The notes under the pieces were generated by a model that did not search any database, had not been told where the DNA came from, and saw only the letters and a program-made list of their open reading frames with translations. Below are positions 42,521 to 50,080 of a DNA stretch of 64,000 bases, one piece after another. The DNA is taken from NCBI GenBank assembly GCA_003241055.1, contig QFOD01000023.1, positions 1-64,000 of the forward strand, in the 5' to 3' direction. This DNA comes from Roseateles depolymerans (GTDB lineage: Bacteria; Pseudomonadota; Gammaproteobacteria; Burkholderiales; Burkholderiaceae_C). Position 1 is the stretch's first letter; each line of letters begins with the position of its first letter. A program made the translations under genes and the position numbers.

Positions 42521-42547
42521 GCAAATTTGCTTGCACTGCTTTGCACT
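42521..42547. promoter_or_regulatory. candidate operator: palindrome plus tandem TTGCACT repeats
   Basis: In an AT-richer patch of the 161-base divergent region, a perfect palindrome GCAAATTTGC (42521-42530) is followed by two direct repeats TTGCACT at 42531-42537 and 42541-42547. The repeats are spaced ten bases start to start. OmpR-family regulators typically bind such tandem repeats one helical turn apart, and the divergent gene encodes one. Autoregulation is therefore likely but unproven. Confidence 0.45.
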
Positions 42548-42591
42548 CAGCAACATCACAATGGCCGGGTCGCAGCGCAGAAGAGATCGCG

Positions 42592-42969
42592 ATGGAGACC
42601 GTAGAGAGCGATGACACCGGCCCGGAAACCGCCGGCGAGGCAGATCTGGCACTTGACTGGATGCTGCCCGGCGCACGCTCGCCGGCGGCGGATGCCCTGC
42701 GCCGCATCCAGTGCGTGTGCGGGGGGCACCCGGAGCTGTTCAATGCGATGTTCTGCGTGCTGGCCACGCATCAGGAGCTGCCGCGCGAGATCCTGGCGGT
42801 GGCCATCAAGCAGTTCCGCCCGGATCTGGAGGCCTACACCCGTGAGGATGTGGTCAGCCTGCTGAACGGCATCTGGAACGGCGGCAAGAGCGGCTTCGAG
42901 GCGGTGCTGCGCACCCGGGCCAATTCGCCCAAGCGCGGCGCGGGGGCGTTCTCCTGGGTGAAGGAGTGA
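42592..42969 (+). CDS. conserved-looking hypothetical protein
   Basis: The protein has 125 residues. The ATG at 42592 is preceded by AGAAGAGA, a modest ribosome-binding site; upstream ATGs run through the operator-like region and are rejected. The first 30 residues are acidic. The rest is helical, with ALRRIQCVCGGHPELFNAMF, LPREILAVAIKQFRPDLEAY and a basic C-terminus (RTRANSPKRGAGAFSWVKE). It has no signal peptide or membrane segment. I do not recognise a family. It lies divergent from the OmpR-type regulator and may be its target. The gene converges with the DUF1415 gene. Confidence 0.6.
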   Translation: METVESDDTGPETAGEADLALDWMLPGARSPAADALRRIQCVCGGHPELFNAMFCVLATHQELPREILAVAIKQFRPDLEAYTREDVVSLLNGIWNGGKSGFEAVLRTRANSPKRGAGAFSWVKE

Positions 42970-42987
42970 CCGCCGGGCGGAGGCGCT

Positions 42988-43533
42988 TCAGCGCGTCTTG
43001 AGCCCCAGCGCGCGCCAGCCGTCGACGCCCAGGCGCGCCAGCGTGTCGAGGTTGTTCTCGTAGATGGCGGCGGTGTCCGGCATGGACTCCACCGCGCGCT
43101 CGATGCTGTCCTCGCGCAGCAGGTGCAGCGTGGGGTAGGGCGCCCGGTTGGTGTAGTTGCTGATGTCGTCCGCGGCGCTGCCGTCGAATTGATAGTCCGG
43201 ATGGAAGTCGGCGATCTGCAGAACGCCGTCGAGTTCCAGCTCCTCCACCAGTGCGTCGGCGGCCTCCAGGAAATCGTTGAAGGCCAGGAAGTCGCCCAGC
43301 ACCTGGGGGTGGATCAGCAGCGTGGTGTCGACCTCCTCGGGGTCGGCGCGCTTGAGCGCCAGCAGCTCGTGGGCCAGGTCTTTCAGCAGCTGCTCGGGCT
43401 CGGTCGCGTCGCTGACGACATAGCGGATGCGCTCGTTGACGTGCACGCTCTTCGCGAAGGGGCAGAGGTTCAGGCCGATCACGGCCTTGACGACCCAGTC
43501 GCGGGTGTCGTTGATGACTTGTTCGTGGTTCAT
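42988..43533 (-). CDS. DUF1415 family protein
   Basis: The protein has 181 residues from the ATG at 43533 (GAGAGA upstream on the minus strand). The pattern VINDTRDWVVKAVIGLNLCPFAKSV at the start, then LLIHPQVLGDFLAFNDFLEA and IADFHPDYQFDG, followed by NYTNRAPYPTLHLLREDSIERA, is the signature of DUF1415 proteins. They are common in proteobacteria and are cytoplasmic, of unknown function. The conserved Cys-Pro, His and Asp residues hint at an enzyme. A 50-base gap separates it from the amidohydrolase gene upstream on the same strand, so co-transcription is likely. Confidence 0.85.
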   Translation of the reverse strand: MNHEQVINDTRDWVVKAVIGLNLCPFAKSVHVNERIRYVVSDATEPEQLLKDLAHELLALKRADPEEVDTTLLIHPQVLGDFLAFNDFLEAADALVEELELDGVLQIADFHPDYQFDGSAADDISNYTNRAPYPTLHLLREDSIERAVESMPDTAAIYENNLDTLARLGVDGWRALGLKTR

Positions 43534-43583
43534 GTCGAGATCTCTCGGTGTTGCGGGCCGGGCGCGCCGGGCCGCGCCCGCGT

Positions 43584-44792
43584 TCAGCGCGGCGATGTGG
43601 GGCGAGGGGCTGCCAGCCAGGCCTCGGCCATGCGCACCCACATGGAGCCGCCCAGCGGGATCAGCTCGTCATTGAAGTCGTAGCTCGGGTTGTGCAGCGT
43701 GCAGGGGCCCAGGCCATGGCCGCCCAGGCGGTGCTGGCCGTCGCCGTTGCCGATCAGGAAGTAGCAGCCGGGCTTGTCCAGCAGGTAGTAGCTGAAGTCC
43801 TCGGCGCCCATGGTGGGCTCGAACTCCTGCACATTGTCGGCGCCGACCAGCCCCGTCAGCACCTGCTGCACGAACGCCGTCTCGGCCGGGTGGTTGATGG
43901 TGGGCGGGTAGTTGCGGTGGAACTCGAACTCGGCCGTCAGCTCGAAGGCGGCGGCCATCTGCTCGGTCATGACCTTCATGCGCCGCTCGATCAGGTCCAG
44001 CAGCTCCAGCGTGAAGGTGCGCACCGTGCCTTCCAGCACCACATGGTCGGGCACGACGTTGGTGGCCTCGCCGGCGCGGATCATGGTGACCGAGATCACG
44101 CCGGGGTCGATGGGCCGCTTGTTGCGGCTGATGACGGTCTGGAAGCCCTGCACCAGCTGGCAGGCCGCCGGCACGGGGTCCAGGCCGAGGTGGGGCATGG
44201 CCGCATGGCAGCCCTTGCCACGCAGCGTGATCTTGAACTCGTTGCTGCTCGCGAACACCGGGCCGGTCTTCACCGCGAACTGGCCCGCCTTCATGCCCGG
44301 CCAGTTGTGGGCGCCGAACATGGCCTCCATCGGGAACAGCTCGAACAGGCCGTCCCTGATCATCTCGCGCGCGCCGCCGCCGCCCTCCTCGGCCGGCTGG
44401 AACACCAGGTAGACCGTGCCGTCGAAGTTGCGGTGTCGGGACAGGTGCTTGGCCGCGGCCAGCAGCATGGCGGTGTGGCCGTCGTGGCCGCAGGCGTGCA
44501 TGCGGCCCAGGTACTGGCTGGCATGCTCGAAGGTGTTGCGCTCGGTCATGGGCAGGGCGTCGATGTCGGCGCGCAGGCCCACGGCGCGCGAGGACGTGCC
44601 GTTCTTGACGATGCCCACCACGCCGGTCTTGCCCAGGCCGCGATGCACGGGGATGCCCCAGTCGGTCAGCGCCTTGGCGATGACGTCGGCGGTGCGGGTC
44701 TCCTGGAAGCACAGCTCGGGGTGGCGGTGCAGGTCGCGTCGCAGCGCGGTGATCTCGGCCGCGTCGGCGAGGATGGTGTCGATCAGCTTCAT
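43584..44792 (-). CDS. M20 family amidohydrolase (hippurate hydrolase-like)
   Basis: The protein has 402 residues and no signal peptide. M20D-type motifs are in place: LRADIDALPMTE (catalytic Asp), MHACGHDGHTAMLLAAAKHL (metal-binding His/Asp), FQPAEEGGGGAREM (catalytic Glu pair) and MGAEDFSYYL near the end (metal ligand Glu/His region). Family members hydrolyse N-acyl amino acids such as hippurate or N-acetyl amino acids in the cytoplasm; the exact substrate cannot be told. Length and motifs are standard. The start at 44792 has a GAGGAG upstream. It is divergent from the small metal-binding-like gene at 44834. Confidence 0.9.
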   Translation of the reverse strand: MKLIDTILADAAEITALRRDLHRHPELCFQETRTADVIAKALTDWGIPVHRGLGKTGVVGIVKNGTSSRAVGLRADIDALPMTERNTFEHASQYLGRMHACGHDGHTAMLLAAAKHLSRHRNFDGTVYLVFQPAEEGGGGAREMIRDGLFELFPMEAMFGAHNWPGMKAGQFAVKTGPVFASSNEFKITLRGKGCHAAMPHLGLDPVPAACQLVQGFQTVISRNKRPIDPGVISVTMIRAGEATNVVPDHVVLEGTVRTFTLELLDLIERRMKVMTEQMAAAFELTAEFEFHRNYPPTINHPAETAFVQQVLTGLVGADNVQEFEPTMGAEDFSYYLLDKPGCYFLIGNGDGQHRLGGHGLGPCTLHNPSYDFNDELIPLGGSMWVRMAEAWLAAPRPTSPR

Positions 44793-44833
44793 GACAAATG
44801 GCTCCTCAAGGGGCGGAGTTTAGGATTGCGGCC

Positions 44834-45148
44834 GTGAACGCGCGCCGACTCGCCCGCGGCTGGCTGCTCTGGCTGGCCCTGATCCTGCCCATCGCCCAGG
44901 CGATGGCGGGTGTGCACGCGTTCTCGCACCTCAGCGAACGCCAGGGCGATGGCATCGCCCACCTGGTGCATTGCGACCTGTGCGTGGCCGCTGCGCACCT
45001 GGCCGGGGGCGCTCCGCCGCCGGCCGCGCTGCCGAGCCTGCCGGAGGCTGCTCGCCCGGTGCTGCCGCTGCCCGCTGCGGCGCAGGCGGCGCTGCCTGCC
45101 GCGCCGCGGGTGCTGCCGCCGGCGCGGGCGCCGCCCGACCTCGCCTGA
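44834..45148 (+). CDS. small exported His/Cys-bearing protein beside a TonB receptor
   Basis: The protein has 104 residues from a GTG at 44834 (AGGA eight bases before). An ATG at 44798 is in frame but lies in the leader of the divergent gene. Residues 8-24 form a hydrophobic signal or anchor (LLWLALILPIAQAMAG). It is followed by a compact metal-ligand-like segment, HAFSHLSERQGDGIAHLVHC then DLC, containing four His and two Cys. The C-terminus is a Pro/Ala-rich tail. It resembles DUF2946-type small periplasmic proteins found beside metal-uptake receptors. The ZnuD-like receptor gene begins 67 bases later. A role in periplasmic metal binding is inferred. Confidence 0.65.
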   Translation: MNARRLARGWLLWLALILPIAQAMAGVHAFSHLSERQGDGIAHLVHCDLCVAAAHLAGGAPPPAALPSLPEAARPVLPLPAAAQAALPAAPRVLPPARAPPDLA

Positions 45149-45215
45149 ACCCAAGCCGTCCGCGCCACATCGAGGGGGCGCGGCTCCTTGTCGTTTTCGC
45201 GGAGTCATAACAATC

Positions 45216-47279
45216 ATGCGTACCTATTCCCTGGCGCCGCTCGCGGCCGCCTGCGTGGGCCTGTTCGCCCACTTCCAAGCCCCTGCCCAGACCATCGCTG
45301 CCGCCGCTGCGGCCCCCGCTGCGGCGGCCTCCCAGGCCGGCGGCACCGAGTCGCTGGACAAGGTGGTCGTCACCGGCAATCCGTTGCGCGGCACGCTGGC
45401 CCAGCCCAGCGATTCGCTGAGCGGCGACGAACTCATCACCACACGTGCCGCCAACCTGGGCGACACGCTGCAGGGCCTGCCCGGCGTGGCGGCCACCAAC
45501 TTCGGCCCCAATGCCAGCCGGCCCAGCATCCGCGGCCTGGATGGTGACCGGGTGCGCATCCTGAACAACTCGGGCGCGTCCGTGGATGCGTCCAACCTGA
45601 GCTTCGACCACGGTGTCGCCATCGACCCGTTGGTCATCGACAAGGTCGAGGTGCTGCGTGGTGCTGCGGCGCTGCTGTACGGCGGCAACGCGGTGGGCGG
45701 CGTGGTCAACACGCTGGACAACCGCATCCCGCGCACCTTCATCAACGGCCTGAGCGGTGCGGCCGAAGTGCGGCTGGGCGGCGCGTCCAACGAGAAGGGC
45801 GGCGCGCTGGTGCTGGACGGCGGCGGCGGGCAGCGCAACGCGGGCTGGGGCTGGCATGCCGACCTGGCCGGCCGCGATGCAGGCGATCAGCGCGCACCGC
45901 GTTTCGAGAGCCCGACGGAGGATGGCAGCGAGAGCCGCACCACGGTGCGCAACTCGGCGAACCACAACCACAGCGGCTCGCTGGGCGGCTCGGTGTTCTT
46001 CCAGGGCGGCTTTGCCGGCGTGTCGGTGGACGACTACCGCAACAGCTATGGCACAACCGTCGAGGAGGCCGCGCAGATCAAGATGAAGCGCCAGCGCGTC
46101 GCCACCGCCGGCGAATGGGCGACCGACGCCGGACCGCTGCGCCGCATCAGCTGGCAGCTCAGCCGCAACCGCTACGAGCACTCGGAGATCGAGGACGGCG
46201 CGGTGGGCACGACCTTCAAGAGCACCGGCACCGACGGCCGCGTGGAACTGTTGCACGCGCCGCTGGGTGCGGTGAAGGGGCTGGTGGGCGTGCAGTGGGA
46301 GACGCTGGACTTCTCCGCGCTGGGCGAGGAGGCCTTCGTGCCCAGCACCAAGACGCGCAACACTGGCGTCTTCCTGCTGGAGCAGGCCGAGATCGGCGGC
46401 CTGCAGCTGTCGGCCGGCGCGCGGCGCGAGCAGGTGCGGGTGCATTCGTCGGGTGACGACGGCGACGAGTCCGGCCGCTTCGGGCCGGCCCAGCAGCGTC
46501 GCTTCAACCCCACCAGCTTCGCGCTGACCGGGCTCTACCCGCTGTCCGGCGGCTGGAGCCTAAGCGCCAACCTGAACCGCACCGAGCGTGCGCCGGCCTA
46601 TTACGAGCTCTATGCCAACGGCCTGCACCTGGCGACCGCCGCCTATGAGCGCGGCGACGCCACGCTGGGCCTGGAACGCTCCCACGGGGCTGACCTGGGC
46701 CTGAAGTGGGAGGGCGAACGCAGCCATGCCCACGTGAACGTCTACGAGACCCGTTTCGCCAACTTCATCTCGCTGCAGGCCAACGGCGAGACGGTGGTGG
46801 ACGAGGAAGAGGGCCGGGTCTTGCCGGTCTACGTCTTCCAGGCGGTGCGGGCCAAGCTGCGCGGCCTGGAGTTCGAGGGCCGCTGGCAGCTGGACGCCCG
46901 TTTCGCGCTGCTGGGTCAGTTCGACATGGTGCGCGGCGAGAACACCGAGACCGGCGAGCCCCTGCCGCGCCTGGCGCCGCGCCGCGCGATGCTGGGCCTG
47001 GAGGCGCGCGAGGGCGATTGGTCCGGCCGGCTGGAATGGCGGGGCGCGGCCCGGCAGGACCGGGTGGCGCAGTTCGACACGCCTACGCCGGGCTACGGCA
47101 CCGTGCGTCTGAGCCTGTCGCGCCAGCTCAAGCTGGGCGGCACCGACGCGCTCTGGTATCTGCGCCTGGACAACCTGGGCAACAAGCTCGCCTACAACGC
47201 GACGGCCGTGCCCACCATCCGCGACCTCAGCCCGCAGGTGGGGCGTTCGGCACAGACCGGCCTGCAGATCCGGTTCTGA
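45216..47279 (+). CDS. TonB-dependent outer-membrane receptor, ZnuD-like
   Basis: The protein has 687 residues. It has a signal peptide (MRTYSLAPLAAACVGLFAHF, cleavage near AQT). A TonB-box-like segment LDKVVVTGNP is followed by a plug domain (RPSIRGLDGDRVRILNNSGA, DPLVIDKVEVLRGAAALLYG) and a 22-strand-type barrel ending in QTGLQIRF with a terminal Phe. The plug sequence GVAIDPLVIDKVEVLRG and the IYxTRFxxFI-type motif (VYETRFANFISLQ) resemble ZnuD-like zinc receptors. This barrel lacks a strongly His-rich loop, with only NHNHSG. It probably imports a metal or metal complex across the outer membrane, driven by TonB. The companion small gene and a strong terminator flank it. Confidence 0.85.
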   Translation: MRTYSLAPLAAACVGLFAHFQAPAQTIAAAAAAPAAAASQAGGTESLDKVVVTGNPLRGTLAQPSDSLSGDELITTRAANLGDTLQGLPGVAATNFGPNASRPSIRGLDGDRVRILNNSGASVDASNLSFDHGVAIDPLVIDKVEVLRGAAALLYGGNAVGGVVNTLDNRIPRTFINGLSGAAEVRLGGASNEKGGALVLDGGGGQRNAGWGWHADLAGRDAGDQRAPRFESPTEDGSESRTTVRNSANHNHSGSLGGSVFFQGGFAGVSVDDYRNSYGTTVEEAAQIKMKRQRVATAGEWATDAGPLRRISWQLSRNRYEHSEIEDGAVGTTFKSTGTDGRVELLHAPLGAVKGLVGVQWETLDFSALGEEAFVPSTKTRNTGVFLLEQAEIGGLQLSAGARREQVRVHSSGDDGDESGRFGPAQQRRFNPTSFALTGLYPLSGGWSLSANLNRTERAPAYYELYANGLHLATAAYERGDATLGLERSHGADLGLKWEGERSHAHVNVYETRFANFISLQANGETVVDEEEGRVLPVYVFQAVRAKLRGLEFEGRWQLDARFALLGQFDMVRGENTETGEPLPRLAPRRAMLGLEAREGDWSGRLEWRGAARQDRVAQFDTPTPGYGTVRLSLSRQLKLGGTDALWYLRLDNLGNKLAYNATAVPTIRDLSPQVGRSAQTGLQIRF

Positions 47280-47287
47280 CCGTTTCG

Positions 47288-47316
47288 CCCGGGGCGGCAG
47301 GCGCCGTCCCGGGTTT
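47288..47316 (+). terminator. intrinsic terminator of the TonB receptor gene
   Basis: Eight bases after the stop codon an 11-bp stem forms: CCCGGG at 47288-47293 with CCCGGG at 47308-47313, continued by GCGGC with GCCGT (one G-U pair) around the loop AGGC. It runs into TTTGT. This separates the receptor from the amidoligase cluster. Confidence 0.75.
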
Positions 47317-47375
47317 GTCATCGTCTCCGTGTTAAACCGGTGCCTGGCCGGGCCAGGTCCGGGCAGCATGGTCGT

Positions 47376-47400
47376 ACATTGCACCAGGGAGGTGCGATGT
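47376..47400. promoter_or_regulatory. dyad resembling an NtrC site before the amidoligase cluster
   Basis: ACATTGCACC (47376-47385) and GGTGCGATGT (47391-47400) form a 10-bp dyad with one T/G mismatch and a five-base centre. Its core, TGCACCA-N3-AGGTGCG, matches 12 of 14 fixed positions of the NtrC consensus TGCACYA-N3-TGGTGCA. It lies 68 bases before the first gene of the cluster. A further half site GTGCACC follows at 47400-47406. Confidence 0.4.
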
Positions 47401-47467
47401 GCACCAAGCGTCGTCGCCCTGCCCGGGCCCGGAACTTGCTGCGCACCGGATGAAGCATGGAGCGACG

Positions 47468-48901
47468 ATGCAGACCCCCTTCGACGAGATGAACCTCGCG
47501 GCCTCGGGGCCGCGACTGCACTACGAGACCTACGCGCGCTGGCTGGCCGAGCAGCCCACCGCGCTGATGCGCGAGCGCCGCGAGCAGGCCGAGCTGATCT
47601 TCCGCCGCGTCGGCATCACCTTCGCCGTCTACGGCGACAAGGACAGCGGCGAGGGCACCGAGCGCCTGATTCCCTTCGACCTGATCCCGCGGGTGATCCC
47701 GGCGGCCGAGTGGAAGTCCATGCAGGCCGGCCTGGCCCAGCGCGTCACTGCGCTGAACCGCTTCCTGCATGACGTCTACCACGAGCAGGAGATCCTGAAG
47801 GCCGGCGTGGTGCCAGCCGACGAGATCCTGAAGAACACCCAGTTCCGCCCCGAGATGATGGGCGTGGACGTGCCGGGTCAGGTCTACAGCCACATTGCGG
47901 GCGTCGACATCGTGCGCGCCGGCAACCCGGACGGCTCGGGCGACTACTACGTGCTGGAGGACAACCTGCGCGTGCCCTCGGGCGTGAGCTACATGCTGGA
48001 GAACCGCAAGATGATGATGCGGCTCTTCCCCGACCTGTTCGCCACCCACCGCATCGCGCCGGTGGCGCACTACCCCGACCTGCTGCTGGACACGCTGCGC
48101 AGCGTGGCCCCGCCCGGCGTGTCGGACCCCACGGTCGTCGTGATGACGCCGGGCATGTACAACTCGGCCTACTTCGAGCACGCCTTCCTGGCCCAGCAGA
48201 TGGGCGTGGAACTGGTAGAGGGTCAGGACTTGTTCGTGGACGGCGGCTTCGTCTACATGCGCACCACCTGCGGCCCCAAGCGCGTGGATGTGATCTACCG
48301 CCGCATCGACGACGACTTCCTCGACCCGCTGGTGTTCCGCCCTGACTCGCAGCTGGGCTGCGCGGGCCTGGTGGAGGCCTACAAGGCCGGGCGGGTCACG
48401 CTCAGCAACGCCATCGGCACGGGTATCGCGGACGACAAGTCCATCTACCCCTACGTGCCCAAGATGATCGAGTTCTATCTGGGCGAGAAGCCCATCCTGC
48501 AGAACGTGCCCACCCATGTGTGCCGCGAGAAGGAAGGGCTGGCCTACACGCTGGCGCACCTGAGCGATCTGGTCGTCAAGGAGGTGCACGGCGCCGGGGG
48601 CTACGGCATGCTGGTGGGCCCGGCCGCCACCCAGGCCGAGATCGCGGCCTTCCGCGAGCGGCTGCTGGCCAACCCCGGCAACTACATCGCCCAGCCCACG
48701 CTGAGCCTGTCCACCTGCCCGACCTTCGTCGAGAGCGGCGTGGCGCCGCGTCACATCGACCTGCGACCCTTCGTGCTGTCGGGCTCCAGCGTGCGCATGG
48801 TGCCGGGCGGGCTCACCCGTGTGGCGCTGAAGGAGGGCTCGCTGGTGGTCAACAGCAGCCAGGGCGGCGGCACCAAGGACACCTGGGTGCTGGAAGCGTG
48901 A
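47468..48901 (+). CDS. circularly permuted ATP-grasp protein (DUF404/DUF407 type)
   Basis: The protein has 477 residues from the ATG at 47468, preceded by GGAG five bases upstream; two upstream ATGs have weaker sites. Typical segments of the circularly permuted ATP-grasp family are FAVYGDKDSGEGTERLIPFD, GVDVPGQVYSHIAGVDIVR, YYVLEDNLRVPSGVSYMLEN, VVVMTPGMYNSAYFEHAFLA and YVLxPGGLTRVAL-like VPGGLTRVALKEG. These enzymes are predicted to ligate a carboxylate and an amine using ATP, as amidoligases in peptide synthesis or tagging. Cytoplasmic. It opens module 1 of the cluster, with the alpha-E gene 142 bases on. No product is known to me for this family. Confidence 0.88.
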   Translation: MQTPFDEMNLAASGPRLHYETYARWLAEQPTALMRERREQAELIFRRVGITFAVYGDKDSGEGTERLIPFDLIPRVIPAAEWKSMQAGLAQRVTALNRFLHDVYHEQEILKAGVVPADEILKNTQFRPEMMGVDVPGQVYSHIAGVDIVRAGNPDGSGDYYVLEDNLRVPSGVSYMLENRKMMMRLFPDLFATHRIAPVAHYPDLLLDTLRSVAPPGVSDPTVVVMTPGMYNSAYFEHAFLAQQMGVELVEGQDLFVDGGFVYMRTTCGPKRVDVIYRRIDDDFLDPLVFRPDSQLGCAGLVEAYKAGRVTLSNAIGTGIADDKSIYPYVPKMIEFYLGEKPILQNVPTHVCREKEGLAYTLAHLSDLVVKEVHGAGGYGMLVGPAATQAEIAAFRERLLANPGNYIAQPTLSLSTCPTFVESGVAPRHIDLRPFVLSGSSVRMVPGGLTRVALKEGSLVVNSSQGGGTKDTWVLEA

Positions 48902-49043
48902 TGGCCCACGCCCTACCGGCTTCGCCGGCCCTCTCAAGGGGGCGCCACCGGCTGCCCGGCCAAGCCGGATCAGCGGTGGCCGCTGGATGTTGCGCGGCCT
49001 TCGGCGCGCAGCGGTTGATGAACAACGAGTTGTGAGTCTATTC

Positions 49044-49982
49044 ATGCTCTCAAGAACCGCAGATCACCTCTACTGGATGGCCCGCTATGTGGAGCGGGCG
49101 GAGAACACCGCGCGGCTGCTGGACATCGCCTACCAGACCACGCTGCAGCCGCAGTCCGCTGCCGAGGCCGAGCAGACCTGGCGCAGCCTGCTGTCCATCT
49201 CCGAGCTGAACGCGCTGCACGCCAGCGGCTACCCGGCCGTCGACGCGCGCAGCGTGATGAAGTTCTTCGTGGCCGACGAGAACAACCTGTCGTCCGTCTT
49301 CAACTGCCTGCGCGCGGCGCGCGAGAACGCCCGGGCGGTGCGCGGGGCCCTGACCACCGAGGTCTGGGAGACCAGCAACCAGACCTGGCTGGAATTCCGC
49401 CGCCTGCTGCAGGGCGACTGGCAGCGCGACCCGGGCGCGCTGTTCGAGTGGGTGAAGTACCGCAGCCACCTGTCGCGCGGCGTCACGGTCGGCACCATGC
49501 TGCAGGACGAGGCCTTCCACTTCATCCGCATCGGCTCCTTCCTGGAGCGGGCGGACAACACCGCGCGCCTGCTGGACGTGAAGTTCGTCGATGGCGGCGC
49601 GGCGCCGGCCGAGCCGGATACCGCGCGCGACTTCTACTACTGGTCGGCCGTGCTGCGTTCGGTGTCGGGCTTCGAGATTTACCGCAAGGTCTACAGCAGC
49701 GTGATCCAGCCCGACAAGGTGGCCGAGCTGCTGATCCTGCGGCCCGACATGCCGCGCTCGCTGGCGCATTGCATGTCGCGACTGGTCAGCAATCTCAAGC
49801 GCGTGGCCAATGCGCAGTCCGGCGAGACGCTGCGCCGTGCGGGCCGCCTGGAGGCCGAGCTGGCCTTCGGCCGCATCGACGAGATCCTTGCCACCGGCCT
49901 GCATCCCTTCCTCGACGACTTCCTCGCCAAGGTGGGCGACCTGGGCGTGGGGATCAGCCAGGACTTCCTGGTGCCCAGCTGA
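49044..49982 (+). CDS. alpha-E domain protein (DUF403)
   Basis: The protein has 312 residues from the ATG at 49044. It opens MLSRTADHLYWMARYVERAE, the hallmark start of alpha-E proteins, and is almost all helix. The repeated motif appears again as FIRIGSFLERADNTARLLDV. These Arg/Glu-bearing helices probably form a charged active or binding site. The family always accompanies circularly permuted ATP-grasp and transglutaminase proteins and is thought to cooperate in the same reaction. In module 2 of this cluster the same domain is fused to the ATP-grasp protein, direct support for a physical complex. The 142-base gap before it holds a short CCGGC-TTC-GCCGG hairpin. Confidence 0.88.
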   Translation: MLSRTADHLYWMARYVERAENTARLLDIAYQTTLQPQSAAEAEQTWRSLLSISELNALHASGYPAVDARSVMKFFVADENNLSSVFNCLRAARENARAVRGALTTEVWETSNQTWLEFRRLLQGDWQRDPGALFEWVKYRSHLSRGVTVGTMLQDEAFHFIRIGSFLERADNTARLLDVKFVDGGAAPAEPDTARDFYYWSAVLRSVSGFEIYRKVYSSVIQPDKVAELLILRPDMPRSLAHCMSRLVSNLKRVANAQSGETLRRAGRLEAELAFGRIDEILATGLHPFLDDFLAKVGDLGVGISQDFLVPS

Positions 49983-50080
49983 GCGCCGCCTGAAACCCCG
50001 GGCGTTCCGCCCAGCCACCGCTGCTGGCCCGTGTGCTCGGGCGGCCGGTGTGTCGCCGAGTACTTGCTGAGGTTACCGAG

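Noticed and set aside
45149..45215. Zur box before the ZnuD-like receptor
   Set aside because: Only a short CATAACAAT half-like match is present, too weak to call.
47368..47384. Sigma-54 promoter before the amidoligase cluster (TGGTCGTACATTGC)
   Set aside because: The GG to GC distance is one base short of the required spacing and the motif overlaps the NtrC-like dyad.
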